Shown: positions 1-14,200 of the stretch, piece after piece
Layout: each line of letters begins with the position of its first letter
Position numbering within the stretch: position 1 is the first letter of the stretch
Source: Rhineura floridana
Taxonomy: Eukaryota; Chordata; Lepidosauria; Squamata; Rhineuridae
Length of the DNA: 64,000 nucleotides
Assembly: GCF_030035675.1 (NCBI RefSeq)
Contig: NC_084489.1
Coordinates: forward strand, 36,354,001 to 36,418,000
Direction: 5' to 3'
Notes under the pieces: model-generated
What the model was told of the DNA's origin: nothing
What the model saw: the letters and a program-made list of their open reading frames with translations, nothing else
Database searches by the model: none
Position numbers and translations under genes: made by a program

Positions 1-44
1 TGTCATTTTGGGCTTTTTAGTTTGGGAGGGGAAAGAGAGAGGGA

Positions 45-180
45 GAGTTCAGGGGGCATATGATATTTATAAAAATATGCATGATGTGGAAAAAATGGAC
101 AGAGAAATTTCTCCCTCTTTCATAATCCTAGAACCTGGAGACATCCAATGAAGCTGAATGGTGACAGTTCAGGTCAGAGA
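45..180 (+). mobile_element. CR1 LINE fragment
   Basis: A short piece similar to the segment at about 21940-22050 (gagcttttctccctctctcat and the following cgacatccaattaagctgaatg-like stretch). It corresponds to the C-terminal coding part of a CR1 element with TTCTTATG-type 3' ends. Confidence 0.6.
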
Positions 181-594
181 AAAGGAAGGGCATCTTCATA
201 CCTTCCCTGGGAATCCATCCCATAACTTTAACCCTTCCCTTTCTCAATGGCATGGCTTTATTTTTCCCCTTTTCCCTCTAAATTGCAGCAGAGAAAGAAG
301 CCATGATCACAAATGGAATGAGGGGGAGGGAGTTCTTAACCCTCCCACCCACAATGATCCCAAACACACACCCCTCCCCAAAGGAAAGGGAGAAATGCCA
401 ACTTAGCAATCAAGTGTTTCATGTTTGGAAGCACTCCACTTCTAGCTTAAAGCAGAACAGCAAATGTAGGGTACTATTAAATTGCCCATGCCTAGAAACA
501 CCCTACATCTTGGTATCCTAAACAATTAAGAATTTGAAATGAATAACTCACTGTAACACCCTTTGTCAAAAAAGATGGTAAGCACCTTGAAAAT
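160..594. other. PLEKHA8 intronic/3' DNA, nothing recognised
   Basis: No exon of the remaining GLTP domain, RNA gene or clear repeat was recognised. The reading frames here are short and carry no family motif. Confidence 0.5.
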
Positions 595-1778
595 AATGCA
601 GTGATTACTAGGAGCCAACAGGGATTTATTAAGAACAAATCCTGCCAAACTAATCTTATCTCATTTTTTGATTGGGTAACCTCCCTTGTAGACTGTGGGA
701 ATGCTGTGGACATAATATATCTCGACTTCAGCAAAGCTTTTGACAAAGTGCCCCATGATATTCTGATTAGCAAGATAGCTAAATGTGGGCTGGATGGAAC
801 AACTATCAGGTGGATCCACAGTTGGCTCCAGAATCATACTCAAAGAGTGCTTATCAATGGTTCCTTCTCAAACTGGGTGGAAGTAACGAGTGGATTACCA
901 CAGGGCTCGGTCCTGGGCCCAGTGTTCTTCAACATTTTTATTAACAACTAGGATGAGGAGGTACAGAGCATGCTTATCAAATTTGCAGATGATACAAAAT
1001 TGGGGGGCACAGCTAATACCGTGGAAGACAGAAAGAAAATTCAAAGGGACCTTGATAGGCTGGAGCATTGGGCTGAAAACAACAGAACGAAATTCAACAG
1101 GGATAAATGCAAAGTTCTACACTTAGGAAAAAGAAACCAAATGTACAGTTATAAGATGGGGGATACTTGGCTCAGCAATATGACATGTGAGAAGGATCTT
1201 GGCATTGTCGTTGATCACAAGCTGAATATGAGCCAACAGTGTGATGTGGCTGCAAAAAAGGCAAATGCTATATCAGGCTGCATTAACAGAAGTATAGTTT
1301 CCAAATCATGTGAAGTATTAGTTCCCCTCTATTCAGCACTGGTTAGGCCTCATCTTGAGTACTGCATCCAGTTCTGGTCTCTGCAGAAGGATGCAGACAA
1401 ACTGGAACAGGTTCAGAGGAGGGCAACAAGGATGATCAGGAGACTGGAAACAAAGCCCTATGAGGAGAGACTGAAAGAACTGGGCATGTTTAGCCTGGAG
1501 AAGAGAAGACTGAGGGGAGATATGATAGGACTCTTCAAGTACATGAAAGGTTGTCACACACAGGAGGGCCAGGATCTCTTCTCGATCGTCCCAGAGTGCA
1601 GGACACGGAATAATGGGCTCAAGTTGCAGGAAGCCAGGTTTCGACACTGGAGACATTCAAGAGGCAGCTGGACAGCCATCTGTCGGGAATGCTTTGATTT
1701 GGATTCCTGCGTTGAGCAGAGGGTTGGACTTGATGGTCTTGTAGGCCCCTTCCAACTCTACTATTCTATGATTCTAAC
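595..1778 (+). mobile_element. CR1 LINE, 3' part with RT
   Basis: It encodes a CR1 reverse transcriptase. Visible are [38 protein letters not shown], the catalytic FADDTKL and the thumb region through VQRRATRMIRRLETKPYEER. The 3' end is the CR1 signature ATTCTATGATTCTA at about 1764-1777. The frame is interrupted by a TAG at 949-951, between IFINN and DEE, and about 100 bases are missing near 1638 compared with the copy at 7460. It is 5' truncated, as usual for CR1. Confidence 0.93.
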
Positions 1779-1779
1779 C

Positions 1780-2186
1780 CAGATCTCATTCACACTCCCT
1801 AGTAGCAGTAGGGTTTGGAGCAGCGTCCCTCTGCAAATTTCCAGAATGCTCCAGTAACCATCCCGACTAGGAACCACATAGGTGGGGCCAGCAAAAATGA
1901 TTTCTTGCCTCCTGACTGCCAATTGGGGAAAGCAACATTTGGGAATTAGCCACAGCATTGGCCCTATCAATGTGGTCCTTGGATTCAAATGCTCATCTGC
2001 AAGCTATCTTGCCATGGCCAAGTGGCTGAGGGTAAACAAGCCCTAACAAAGCATGTAAACTGAGAAGTACATAAAGAGTAAAGGAACATGCACAGAGAGT
2101 CTTCCCCTCCCTCTTCTCCGATCTGCAGGATTATTTTAAAAAGAGCTACATTATCACTGACAACTGAGTGTGAAACTGAAGCCATT
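1780..2186. other. Intron, nothing recognised
   Basis: Between the CR1 end and PLEKHA8 exon 10 there is no repeat or gene signal that I can name. Confidence 0.5.
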
Positions 2187-2188
2187 AC

Positions 2189-2247
2189 CTTGATGTTTCC
2201 TTCAAAATCCATTTTAACAGGAGCAAAGACTGTGGACCCAAGTTTGT
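2189..2247 (-). CDS. PLEKHA8: PLEKHA8 coding exon 10 (GLTP lipid-headgroup segment)
   Basis: 59 bases between acceptor tttctcctag and donor AAG|GTAATG encode (D)[19 protein letters not shown]. The Asp and Asn in MDFEGN fit the D-x-x-x-N pair that binds the sugar headgroup in GLTP-fold proteins. The exon ends in phase 0. No later PLEKHA8 exon was found between here and position 1. Confidence 0.92.
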
Positions 2248-5200
2248 CTAGGAGAAAGAACACATTTTTTCAAGACTCCTTATGCCTCAAGGTCTGTTTT
2301 GGCTTCCATCTACTAAACCATGATAATGTAACAGGGCAGAAAGGGTTAAGCATCTCTGATTTTGCTGGAAGGCAAAATTGGCCTAGTTTTGCATTAGAAA
2401 ACTTCCAGTGACATTGCTGTTCTCAGCAAATCAGTGATCCCAGCATTCTTCACAACCAGGTGGAGGAGGCATTCAAAAGCATGCAAAGAAGCCAAAGCAA
2501 ACAATATTGTTCCTCCATTTTGTAACTGAAAGGGATTCTTGTCCAAGATGATGATTTGAGCGCTGTGCTGTGGATAACTTAACGACATATTATTGGATCA
2601 AAGGCAACCACAGAGGATAAGGCTATCAGTGGCTACTAGCCATGATGGCTATGCAATTCCTCCATAGTTGGAGACAGTGTGCTTCTGAATACCAGTTACT
2701 GGAAACTGCAGGAGGGGAGAGTGCTCTTGTGCTCAGGTCCTGCTTGCGGGCTTCCCTTGGGCATCTGGTTGGCCACTGTGGGAACAGGATGCTGGACTAG
2801 ATGGGCCGCTGGCCTGATCCAGCAGGCTCTTCTTATGTTCTTAACCACAAAGCCTCAGACTGGAGAACAGCTTAAAAAGAAAGCCATCAGATACATTCAC
2901 TGTATACTGTAAAGAGGTCTGTGCTGGCTAAATTTGTAAGATTTTTTTATTTTTATATTCTTATATCCTAACTTTCCTCCATCATGGCACTTACAGTGAT
3001 ATACATCAGACTCCTAGCTGGTCGCCCATCCAGACACTGATCAGCCCCAGATCTATTTAGCTTCAGCAAGGCGATAGGCTATTTTGCCCACAGACCATGC
3101 CCTGAAACTGCACAGGGTGCATTTCACTAGCCTCCCTCAAAAGGCGGCAGCAAAGAAGTGCCTCCAAAAAGATGCCTACATGTGCACAGCATGCTGGGTT
3201 CCTAGAGTAGAGGCTTGGGAAACCCTGTGTATAATACATATAGTTGGAGTCATCTAGGAGGCACATCCCAGCCATTGTTGCAGCTGCCCAGAAGACTTCA
3301 TCAGTGTAAGGTCCAAATAACGGTGGTAGTAGTAAAAGGCATACTGTATTTTGGACAAAATAGATCCAAAAAACTTGCCTCCCTAAATTGCACCCTGTAG
3401 TCACTTCCTGAGGAAGAGGTAGACAACATGATTGGATTTCAGGTGTGATTGTGCTAAAACTCCCATAATTCCTGAGCACTGGCTATGATGGCTGGGGCCG
3501 ATGGGAATTGTACTCCAACAACATCCGGAGGGCTGCCCCTTGACTGCCTCATATTTTGGTCAGATTTTCTACAGCTCGCACAGCATGGTTTGAAGCACAC
3601 AATACAGCAAGTCTGGATTTGGCTCGTGTTTGGGAGGGAGATTGCCTCAGAACCATATGTACACTGCAGTGGGTTTTATGGGAAAAAGACAGGATACAAA
3701 AGAAACGTGATTAAATTCATTAATATAGAAAGCTGTGATTTCCAATGAAAGGAATGATTCCATGATGATTCAGTTTTATTCCCCAGATGTACCTGTTTCT
3801 TCCAATGTTGCCTCTTTCAAGAAGGTCTTGCCTCAGTTTAGCCAAGTTCACCTGAACAGTTACTTCTGTTTAAGGCCCAATTGGTCTCCCAGTGGCAGGA
3901 GGAGAGCTGGGAGGAAGAGTACACAAGCCTGGGAGGAGGCTAGATTCATTGCTGTCTCACTAAACCACAGTTTATCATGATGTCTGAATGGAGCCAATAA
4001 GGCCTCAGTAACAAAGTAGACTTGCCCAAACAGGAATATTCACCACACAATATATGCCACTGAGGAAGCAAGTAATCACATACCCAAGACTGGAACTATT
4101 TCATTGCAAGATTGTAGAAATTCTTCTGTGGGTATGCCTCCATCCTCAAAAAGCTTGATATCACTAAATCTTTGGGGAAGAAAACAAAGAGAACATTAAG
4201 ACTTCCACCATCACTTCAGTCAGAGGTAATGGAGTAAGTCTGCTTTAATCCCATTTCAAAGCCAATTATGCTACTCATCTTCCCAACAGGGACAATGCTG
4301 GAATGATACATTTGGAGGAACCCATAGGGTGGCAAAGAGCTATTCAGATGGACCAAGGATTTTATTACATAATCTTTATAGAAGAGATTAACACAACATT
4401 CATACTAACAAGTACAGAAATGTACATGCTTGTATCCTCCTGCGTTACCTAGATATTTATACCGTCTTTTGTGTTTTTATTGTGTTACAGACATACAAAG
4501 AATGTTTTTAATTGTGATGACGTTTTTAAAATGTTTTTAACTATGGCTGTGTTTTAAAATGTTTTTAACTGTTTTTAGAATGCTTTTCTTTTTCTTGTTG
4601 TTCATTGGTTTTGTTGTTATGTTTCAGGAGAAAGAGCAGGATATAAATTCAATTAATAATAATAATAATTACTAAGTATGTGAGTAATTTGGCCTCGGCT
4701 GTCTCAAGTCTTCATCCAAGCAACAGTCTTGGGGCCAGTTCATGTAATCAGCAGCGGACAGCATGGAGGGGCAGAGGTGCTTAAGAACAGCTCACAGGCA
4801 CAGAAAAAATAGTGCATGGGCCACTTTTTCCATTACTTCATCAATGACAAATAGTTATCAGTTTTTCACTGGCATAAAACAGTTGTAGTAAGCATATATA
4901 TACCTGAGAAATACTTTTTATTCCAGCTGGCATTTTAAATTATTTCTCATTTTCTAGTTTTTAACTTTTATCTTTATTGTATTGTTGAGTTTGACGTATG
5001 TTGTTTACAGACAATTGTAATTCAACAGTATATAAAATGTCTAAATAAATAAATAAAAGAGTAGGCAAAAGCTACATCAGGATCTACTGGTAGATCTTTG
5101 GATGACTTGCAGTAGATCAGAAAGCTGCTCTTACTCCCAGGTGTTTAAAAATAGCTACAATTAAAAGTCATTTAGGCTACTGAAACAAACAAGCAACAAC

Positions 5201-8200
5201 AAAATCTTGAGAGAAACTAGGTGTGGATTGGTGTGTGAAAAAGCTCAGGGCTTAGCTCTGGTACTGGAAAGAAATTCCTGGTACCCTTTACCTTTCTGCA
5301 GTTCTAAATGTATTTCTGTCCCATGGAAAGCTATAAAAAACTTGGGAGGCAGTATCAGGGATCTAGCAAAAAAAAATACAAAGCAGATCCCACAAGTCGA
5401 AAGCCTGCCCTCTCCTGCCGTACAGAAAACCAAGTCCGAAGAGCTCCTTCTCAGATTCAGAGGAGCAAATTCACCTTGCCAGGCATGAATCCCATGCATT
5501 AAGGTTCTTCACGCAATTTCTGTCCAAGTGGCACATTACCTAATGCTCATAGCACTGAAGAAAGTAGGTAAACCTTCATCTGTTTTCTCTCCCACTTGCA
5601 ATGCTGTTGATCTGTTTACGGAATCCACTACGGACATTACAGATATGTCATCTTGATTGTCCCCTTTTGGCAGCAGCTTGTTTACTCCATCTTTATTGTC
5701 ACCACCTTGGAATGAAAGGAACAGAAATCTTAAGAAAACTAAACTAGATCATCTGTGTCTGAAATAATAACAACAATAAGAAGAATAAGACATCTGTAGT
5801 GGATTTTATCTTCTCTTCCGCATGTCTCATTCAGTAATGCCCTGTTTTTCAAGACAGATTGTAATCTGCCAGCTGCCTGCTCACCTGGTATGTGTAGAAT
5901 CCTAGCAGCAAAACTGGGAGATGGATGTAGCTTGCCACAAGCTGCCTCTGACTTTGTGCATAGCCGGTGTGGTGTAGTTGTTAAGAGTGCCAAACTAGGA
6001 AGAGGGAGACCCGGGTTCAAGTCCCCACTCAATCTTGGGCTAGTCAGGATCTCTCGGCAGATCTTTTACCTCATAGGTAAAGTGAGGTAACTACTTCATG
6101 AAAATAAAAGGGGAGGGGGCAGAAAGTTGTGTGCACTGCCCTGAGCTCCTTGGAGGAAGGGCAGGGAGCAAACTGTAATAATAAAGTCTTCAGACTGGAG
6201 GCCTGCTTGTAAGTCTGCAACTGTGGCTCTCTCCTCTTGGCTTTTGCTGAGAATATACGGCGGGGCTTAAATTGTACAAAGTGATCCATTATACTAAGTT
6301 ACAATAATTACTGGCATGCTCCATTTCTGTTTCAGTAGACAGCAAGAACACAAAATGATTTAACACCATCAAAACGGTCTTATAGTTTTGAGTAATTCAC
6401 CTGTAAAATTCTCTTTAATATGTTCTTTGCCGGGCATCGTATCAGTTTTCAGGGGCACAGGGGTCACTTTATCAATCAGGGTTTGCTCATGAAGGTTGGT
6501 GTTTGCATTTATAGATCCATTTTCACAGTTTTTTAGTTCCATCTGCCTGGGAAGAACAAAAGAAAAGAGAAGAATCCCAACTGTTCAATAAGGTTTTTTT
6601 TCTTCTTTTTCAAAACAGAAGTTTTTGATTACAGTTTTTGAACAATACAAGTAAAATAACACATCCAAATTAAAATAGAAAGGGAAAGTCAGAATAGGAA
6701 AAGGGGACATGGATTAAGGAGTTTGGCCATATGCATTGTTAATCTAAATATACTGGACTGCTGACTGTGATGCAGCTGGCCAAATTTTCTCTTATTTATT
6801 TAAAAGCATTTATATAACGCTTAATATTTCAAAAATCTTTAAGCAATATATTCTTCTTCTTTGTGCATCACTACATTGCCAACTCAAATTAGGACACAGA
6901 ATAATTTGTTCAATAAGATTAATGCTTGTATAATGTTGCTGTGTACACTTCCATCTCTGTTTTCTCTAGAATGGTGGTAAAAACAACAATACACAACAGA
7001 CTATGACTGGGCCAAAATTCCCCTCCTGGTTCCCCAAAAATATTATTCTTCTGCAAAAATGGGGGCCAACTTTCTATTCTTTTCTTGGCGGTGTGTGTGT
7101 GTGTGTGTGGGATTTCTCTGAACTTTTTGGGATGGGGTTGTCGTTTACCGTACTGGGTCTTATCAGGAAGTTGTTGTTTATTGAATTTATATACTGCCCT
7201 TCCTCCCAAAATTGTGGCTGGTGGTATGTGGTGTCACTTGCCAGCCATACTTCCCAGAATGCTTTGGGAGTGATGCAATGTGATGTGGCTTCACTCCCAA
7301 GGCATTCCAGAATTGGGCTACGGAAACAGGCAGCCACAAAATATGGCATAATGATAGCACTCTTCAAGTACTTGAAAGGTTGTCACGCAGTGGAAAATCA
7401 GAATCTCTTCTCGATCATCCCAGACTGCAGGACATGGAATAATGAGCTCAAGTTACAAGAAGCCAGATTTCAGCTGAACATCAGGAAAAACCTCTGTTAG
7501 AGCAGCACAACAATGAAACCAATTACCTAGGGAGGTGGTGGGCACTGGAGGCATTCAAGAGGCAGCTGGACAGCCACCTGTGAGGAATGCTTTAACTTGG
7601 AATCCTGCATTGAGCAGGGGGTTAGACTCGATGGCCTTCAAACTCTATTCTAAGATTCTATGAAAATTGTTTCAGTTTTTAAAAGGAGCTTTGTGGCCTT
7701 AAAATGTCTTCATAGCGTACATATTTGTTGTGGCCTGGCCCAATGTTTAATGTATTAATTTCCCATCTAAGAGTCTTGAGAAAATATAAAAGGGAGAGGA
7801 TTTTCTGCAGTCTTCATCAGTCTTACGGATTGATCCAATGTACATAGTGCTATGCTGCTAGCTGAGAGGTCCGAACCTTGCCTTCCATAATGGTGAGAAT
7901 TATTCCATTTCTTTCCAGATAAGAGATTGAAATGTATTGAAATGTGAAATGGAACTTTCCTGATGTTGATTCCTTGCAATATAACGTCACCAATATTGCA
8001 ATGTAACTTGTATAATGTCTACGATTGAATTAATAGTACATTATACTTTAAGATATGTTACCTGTATAATGAAGTGTATACTGATGTATAAGCCTAATAT
8101 ATAATACTGATATATAATACATAAGAGAGCTGAGAGAATGCCATTATGAGCTACAGTTAGTCAGGACTTTGGCCCTGACCTATATGGTTCTGATTCACTG

Positions 8201-11200
8201 GCTGGGCCAGAGACTTATGTGTGATTTGTATATGTAAAGAAATGTGTAGTCAAAAAGCACAAAATCCTTTCGCTATGGAATTCTCATTATTTTTCCTGAG
8301 ATATCCCTAAACCTTAGTATGTTATTTGGTGGGACCTCGACCATAGTTTGCCTAGACAGACCTAACTGCACAAGGAAGACATGGTTCGAGGCCATTTCAT
8401 ATTAATCCAAGATTAGTAAAACAAGAGTGCACAGTTTAAAGTGGTTCAGTTGCATTGCTTTAACAATGGAGATAAACGAACACAAATCAAGTTCGAGGAA
8501 CTGATATGTACCCCAATTAAATGTCCTTGTGGTGAGACCTAGGGGATGGGTTCCCTCTGATCAGTTTAAAGTATGTATGTATTACACATGCGTATATATA
8601 CACACACCAATCACAATCACAAGCTGTTATGCTTTTTCTCTTCATTATTTCTAACAGTTTCACAGGATTGGGTTCATCACAAAGAGCCAGGCACTGAGCA
8701 ATTGTACAAGTGAATGAACAAAAAAAATGTACCATACCTTTTTGATATACCGTGGCTAAACATGAAGGAAGGTTTTAGCTGGAAGAAAAAATAAAAAAAA
8801 CTGTTTATGATGCCATTATCCAGGCAGCTCAGTAACTTGCATTCCTTCAGCGGTGGCCAATGGTAGTGGCCATCTTGCCCCCCCCCCATCAGCAGCAGCT
8901 ACTCAGCTGCTGGAGGGGTTAGGTGTGGCACCACCTCTCCCCACTGCTTGCTACAGCGAGTAACATCCAAAAAGGATGGAAGAATTGAAGACACAATCTT
9001 ATATATGTAGGACTAGTCCTACCATTAGGCAGAGTGAGGCAGCCATCTGAGGCGGGAGGTGCTCGGTGGCAGTCTGACACCATTTCCCCTAAGATTGACT
9101 TCCCTGCACCCCCCAAAAAAAACTATCTGTTGCCCCCAAGTACAGTGGAGAAGTCTTCCCACGGCCATGAGTCAACTGCTAGTCTAGTTGGATTCTACAT
9201 GTGGAAAGGGAGGGCACCATCTCTCCCTTTTGCCTCAGATAGCAAAACATTTTGGACTGGCCCTGTTCATAGGAGTATTCTGCTCTTCGTTGTCTCAGGA
9301 GTCACTTTTCTCATCTGTTGACAGAAAGTGACTTACTGGGCATTTCACAAACGGTCTTCCAACCATAGCTTGAGGCCCATCAATTTCTTGTACACTTTAA
9401 CTTGTAGAGTTCCAAAACGGGATACAACTCAAACATGCAAACTAGCACGCCAGCTCCTTTGTTTAATTATGCATTCTGAAGTTGCTTTTAGTGCTAAAAA
9501 GCTAGAGCACCCAGGGGAAGGGGGTTACAGTGCAGCATCATAGGTTGTGCCTGAGCTTACCTTGTTTGATTTGGGGGCAGCTGAAAGTGGAGATCCAGAG
9601 GGTGTGTGAGGAAGCAGATCAGAAGAGAAGGCTGCATTTGCAATCTGCATACATTCTTCAAGGGTCTTCAAGAATGTGGTACAAGTGGATTTCAACAGTG
9701 CTCCCATATCAATGCCATTCTGCAAAATGGGAAAACTATTTAACCTTCCCATTTCTAGGTTGCTGAGCCTGCCACAGCAGAGAGACTCCTAATGCTTGCT
9801 GTGACCAGCACAGGTGACATATCTGTGCAAATAACTTATTTCTCTATTTAGCACACTTGTATACCACTCCTTATTCTCTGAGTTCCAGGGCAGTTCACGG
9901 TGACATAACAATGCAGGAAAACAAGCCAAAACAATAAATCAACAGAATAAAAGCTGTGGATAAAACAAGTAGACTAAGACTCAAACATGGCTAACAGAAT
10001 TTTTTAAAATCCTAGGCGAATAAAAAGTGTTTTGCTGATGCCCCAGTATAGGTCATGTTGGGGGATCAGGTAGGCCTCCTTGGGAACTAGTTCCATAACT
10101 AGGGCACTACAGCTGAAAACAGTCCTCTCTCTTGTTAACATCTGACTCACTCCTGATGCTGGGAGGCACATGGAAGATCATCTCAACAGATGAGGGCACC
10201 AACAGTGAGGGAATTTTAACATGGGGGTAGGTCTCCTATTTCCCAGTACTTGACTGGATGCCCATGGCATGCCATTCTTAATTCAAAATAGTAATCATAT
10301 CCTCCCCTTCTAATCGTAACCAGAGTGGAATGTAGCATAACCATAAAGCCATACTAATATAATCATAAAACACACGCCTAATACACAAGTTCTAAAGGCA
10401 ACAACATGCCAACCAGATAACCCTGAACAGCAGGCTAAGGCCGCAATCCTAAAGCCAGCCTTGGGATGCAGCGTAAGTCCTGCCCTACCAGTGGGGTGGC
10501 ACTTATGCCTCTTGGAGGAGCCTCTGTGTGCTGATGGCAGAAGGGCTTAAAAAGGGGGTTCTGAGCCAGATTGTGGGAAGTCTTGCACCTGCAGAATCCA
10601 AAGCCCCCTCGTTCTCCCAAAACCCAACCCCGGAAAGGGCAAAAGACATATGCCAGTCCTGGAAAATGTTGAGGACAGGTAGGCTTCAAAAAGAAAAACC
10701 AAGGAGAAAACACATGAAAAAGCCACCACCTCTCACCTTGGACAGAGGCAGCCAAAAAGGCTTAAGAAGCAGCTGTGGCTCTGCTACAGGATATCCCCCA
10801 CCCTGACCTTAGGATTGCTTAGCCAAAGACAATGAACATTTAAACTGTCAGCAATAAAAGTAGGTGTTACACATTAAAAGCCTAAAAATAAGAGTCTTTA
10901 ATTTCTGGCCAAAGAGGGCACCTGCTGTTTGTTTGTTTTTTATTGGAAGAGCATTGCTCAGCTGTGGCACTGCCACAGAAAAGGCCCTGCCTCTTGGGCT
11001 CACTCGCCAAGTATCTTGAAAGCAAGGTATTGGCCATTGACATCCAACACTGATCTTTATTTAGCAAGGTCTTCAAAAGTAAGGCCAATAATAAAGTGAT
11101 TAGAACGACATCATCAGTGTACCGTCTCCTTCAAAGCCAGTTATTGGCAACTGTACACATGCAACATTATAACTCTCCTCAGAAGTCTTTACAAAATGAA

Positions 11201-14200
11201 AAGGCTCCTACTAGACAGAGCATGGGGTGATATCATATTAATGATATGGTGAAACATATCTGCCTACAAACTATTCCCATGGGATTAGTGGTACTGATGT
11301 GAAAGGGGGTAGGGAACAGGTTCAGTGGCCAGGTGCAAGAGAGGACAGCGCTCCTGTACCTTCAACTGTTGTGTAGAAAAAGAAGATTTCAGCAGGTGGA
11401 ACTCTGGTCACCACACCTCAAGAGGGATATTGTAGAGCTGGGAAAGGCACAGAAAAGGGTGACCAAAATGATCAAGGGGTTGGAGTGGCAACATCTGGAG
11501 CTTTAAAAAAAATTTTTTTTTTTAAAGGCAAGCAAGTGGGATTATGATTTGCATGCTGTGGGGATAACGTTTGCCTGGCGATTCAGGACAGATAAAAGGA
11601 CTTCTTTACACATGTGTAAAGATTATTTTACAGTTTTTTAAAAAATGTTTTGCTTTTAAGATGTTTTATAGATGTTTTTAGTGTTTTATTGCCTGTTTGC
11701 CGCCCTGGGCTCATTTTGGGAAGAAGGGCAAGATATAAATTTAATAAATAAATAATGAATAAACAATGTTCTACACTAGCGCATCAGCTCTCGCACTTTT
11801 GACATGGTCAGATTTTATTAGATATATTACCTGAGCAGCTGAGACACCAGACACCCCAGTTTCCTTAGTTTTATCCACTTGCTGAACAAGGAGGTCACAA
11901 TACAGCCTCAGTTCTGCCATTTTTGTCTTCAACACATCAGTGTTTTCTGTAAACTCTAAATTAATGATCATAATCATGATAACAACAACACATCAGGTCA
12001 AAAAGAACTTCATACAGTTGTTAAATTGATCAATATTTTATCAGAATCTAGTGCACTTCAAATTTAAATGCATAATATTGCAAAGATGTCCTGATCAGAA
12101 GATTGGCCATTTATTTATTCTATAGCATTTTGAACAAATATAAAAGGGAAGATCATGGAATGGGAAATTATTGTTTTATTTTTTGATATTATTATGGTGA
12201 TATTATTGAGTTACCTTATTTACTAATGTATTAAATCAGTCCTGGATAATGAAAGAGTATGCAGGATTTCAATCTAGACAGAATGGCCTAGGCAGAATAA
12301 AAAGGAGCCAAACTCCAGATTAATAGCTCAATCATATGCATATCTACTCAGAAGTATGTTCCATTGAGTTACTACCAGTAAGTGGGTATAGGATCACAGC
12401 CTTAAAAATTATAGATGCAAAAAGTGTTGGAAAGGTAAAGAGAAGATACATAATTTTCAGATTTGACAATTATAATTGATAACTGATTACATTAAACTTA
12501 TTCAGAAGCTACCACTAAGACTAGATACAATATTATGAGGAAAAACAAATTTTATTAACACCACAATTTTACATTACATAACCCATTCAGGAAATTAAAC
12601 CTAGCCATCTTATTATCTGGAAAGACTAGTAAAACAGGAAATTGACCCAGAATGGTGTAATGCTTAGAGTGTTGGATACAGATTAGGGAGACTCAAGTCA
12701 AATTCCCATTTGGTCTTAAAGTTCACTGGTGACCTTGGACCAGTCACTATCTCTCAGCCTAACCTACCTCACAGGGTTGTTGGGAGGATAAAATGGAGGA
12801 GGAGGTGCTTGAGCATCTTGGAAGAAAGGCAAGATAGAAATGTAAATTAATTAAAGTACTTTTGCTTAGGTTTAGTAGATTGGGTTAAGATTCATGCAGA
12901 GTTTTGGTTTATGGTTAAAAACCAGGAAATTAATTTACTATTCATTCTATGGTGATGAGAAAGACAAATAACAACTGCAAGAATGTACCACACACATCGG
13001 GGGGGGGGACACACACATGGTACTGATATTGGTATTTCCTGATTGTACAGAATAAAAATTAAATTTCAAGACACTTAAAAACCAGTTTAGTTCCATGCTG
13101 CAAATAAATACCTATTACTGTATCACATCTTTTGAATCACAGGTGGATTTTATAAAGTTAATGAACAAACAAACTCAATCATTCTTTCTCTCTCTGCCCG
13201 TGGCACAGTATTTCACATTGTGAAAGCTAAATCTAACTAACTGTGCCGAAAAGGTCAAGCAAATTCTCACAGAATACAAGCTAAATGATCTTTGCTATTT
13301 CTGTAACTGAGACAAAAGACTGGAAATACAAAGTAGACTATTATCTTCTGGGAAGCTGAGAAATAGGAGAGGCAGATGACTTGCCTTTTTCTTTCTGTGT
13401 CCTGATGTCCGTCAGGCAGGCCTTGGCAGTTCCTAGGGCAACCAACCACTTTTGCCTCTCCGCTGCATTTCTGGCTTTCAAATAGAAATACTGCTCTCCA
13501 GGGATAATCAAATCCATCCGTGTACTGTCTGCAGAATGAACTAAGATCCATAGAATTAGACTGGGCATAGGAAGCATAGCTGAACATCTGCAGAATAACA
13601 TAGACCAGGGGGTGGCAAAACCTCAGGCCCAGAGACCAAATGAGGCCCTCCAGGCCTTTGTCTGGCCCTTAGAGCTCTCCCCAGGCCACCCCCCTCACTG
13701 GTCCTACTTCGCACCACAAGTGTTGAAACTCCGATAATGCCTCTTGCTTATCTGGGTGGAGGACAGAGAGAGGTGTGCGTATGTAGAAACTAACCTCCTG
13801 TGCAAAAGAAACACGCACTGGTTGCTCTGTCTACTTTTGCCTCTGGCCCCATCCACCTCTTTCATGTGGCCCTCAGATGGTTGCCCAGAGAGAAATGTGG
13901 CCCTCAGGATGAAAAAGGTTCCCCACTCCTAATGTAGACATCTATTGGCCTGGTTTGGATGTAACGTAGCTTATTAAGCCAATATATGTAAGGGTCTTGT
14001 GCCCATGTACACTGCCAATTCCCTTCTCAGTGTCGTGTTTAATAAACCATGGTTTCCTGTTACTTCCATAGGGGGAAGCTATGGTAACCAGGATCAGAAC
14101 AAACCTGGATTTGAAACCAACTTCAAACCATGGTTTCAGATGTTGTTTTTCTGACTGAGGTAATCATAGTTTCTTGGTTCATTCAGAATAGGAACTATAG

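Noticed and set aside
2990-3080. 5S rRNA gene
   Set aside because: Only part of a diverged 5S-like sequence is present, joined to an AT-rich tail, as in 5S-derived SINEs.
5574-5705. Shorter PLEKHA8 exon 8 ending at GAAG|GTTTAC
   Set aside because: It gives the wrong phase for exon 9 and would drop the conserved PTFFS segment; the donor at 5540 fits both.
5961-6030. tRNA gene (also at 27991, 49952 and 56849)
   Set aside because: The promoter-like boxes are part of SINE heads; the body and tail continue as SINE and the cloverleaf is not complete.
7003-7500. 165-codon open frame
   Set aside because: It fuses unrelated intronic DNA, a GT run and a CR1 fragment.
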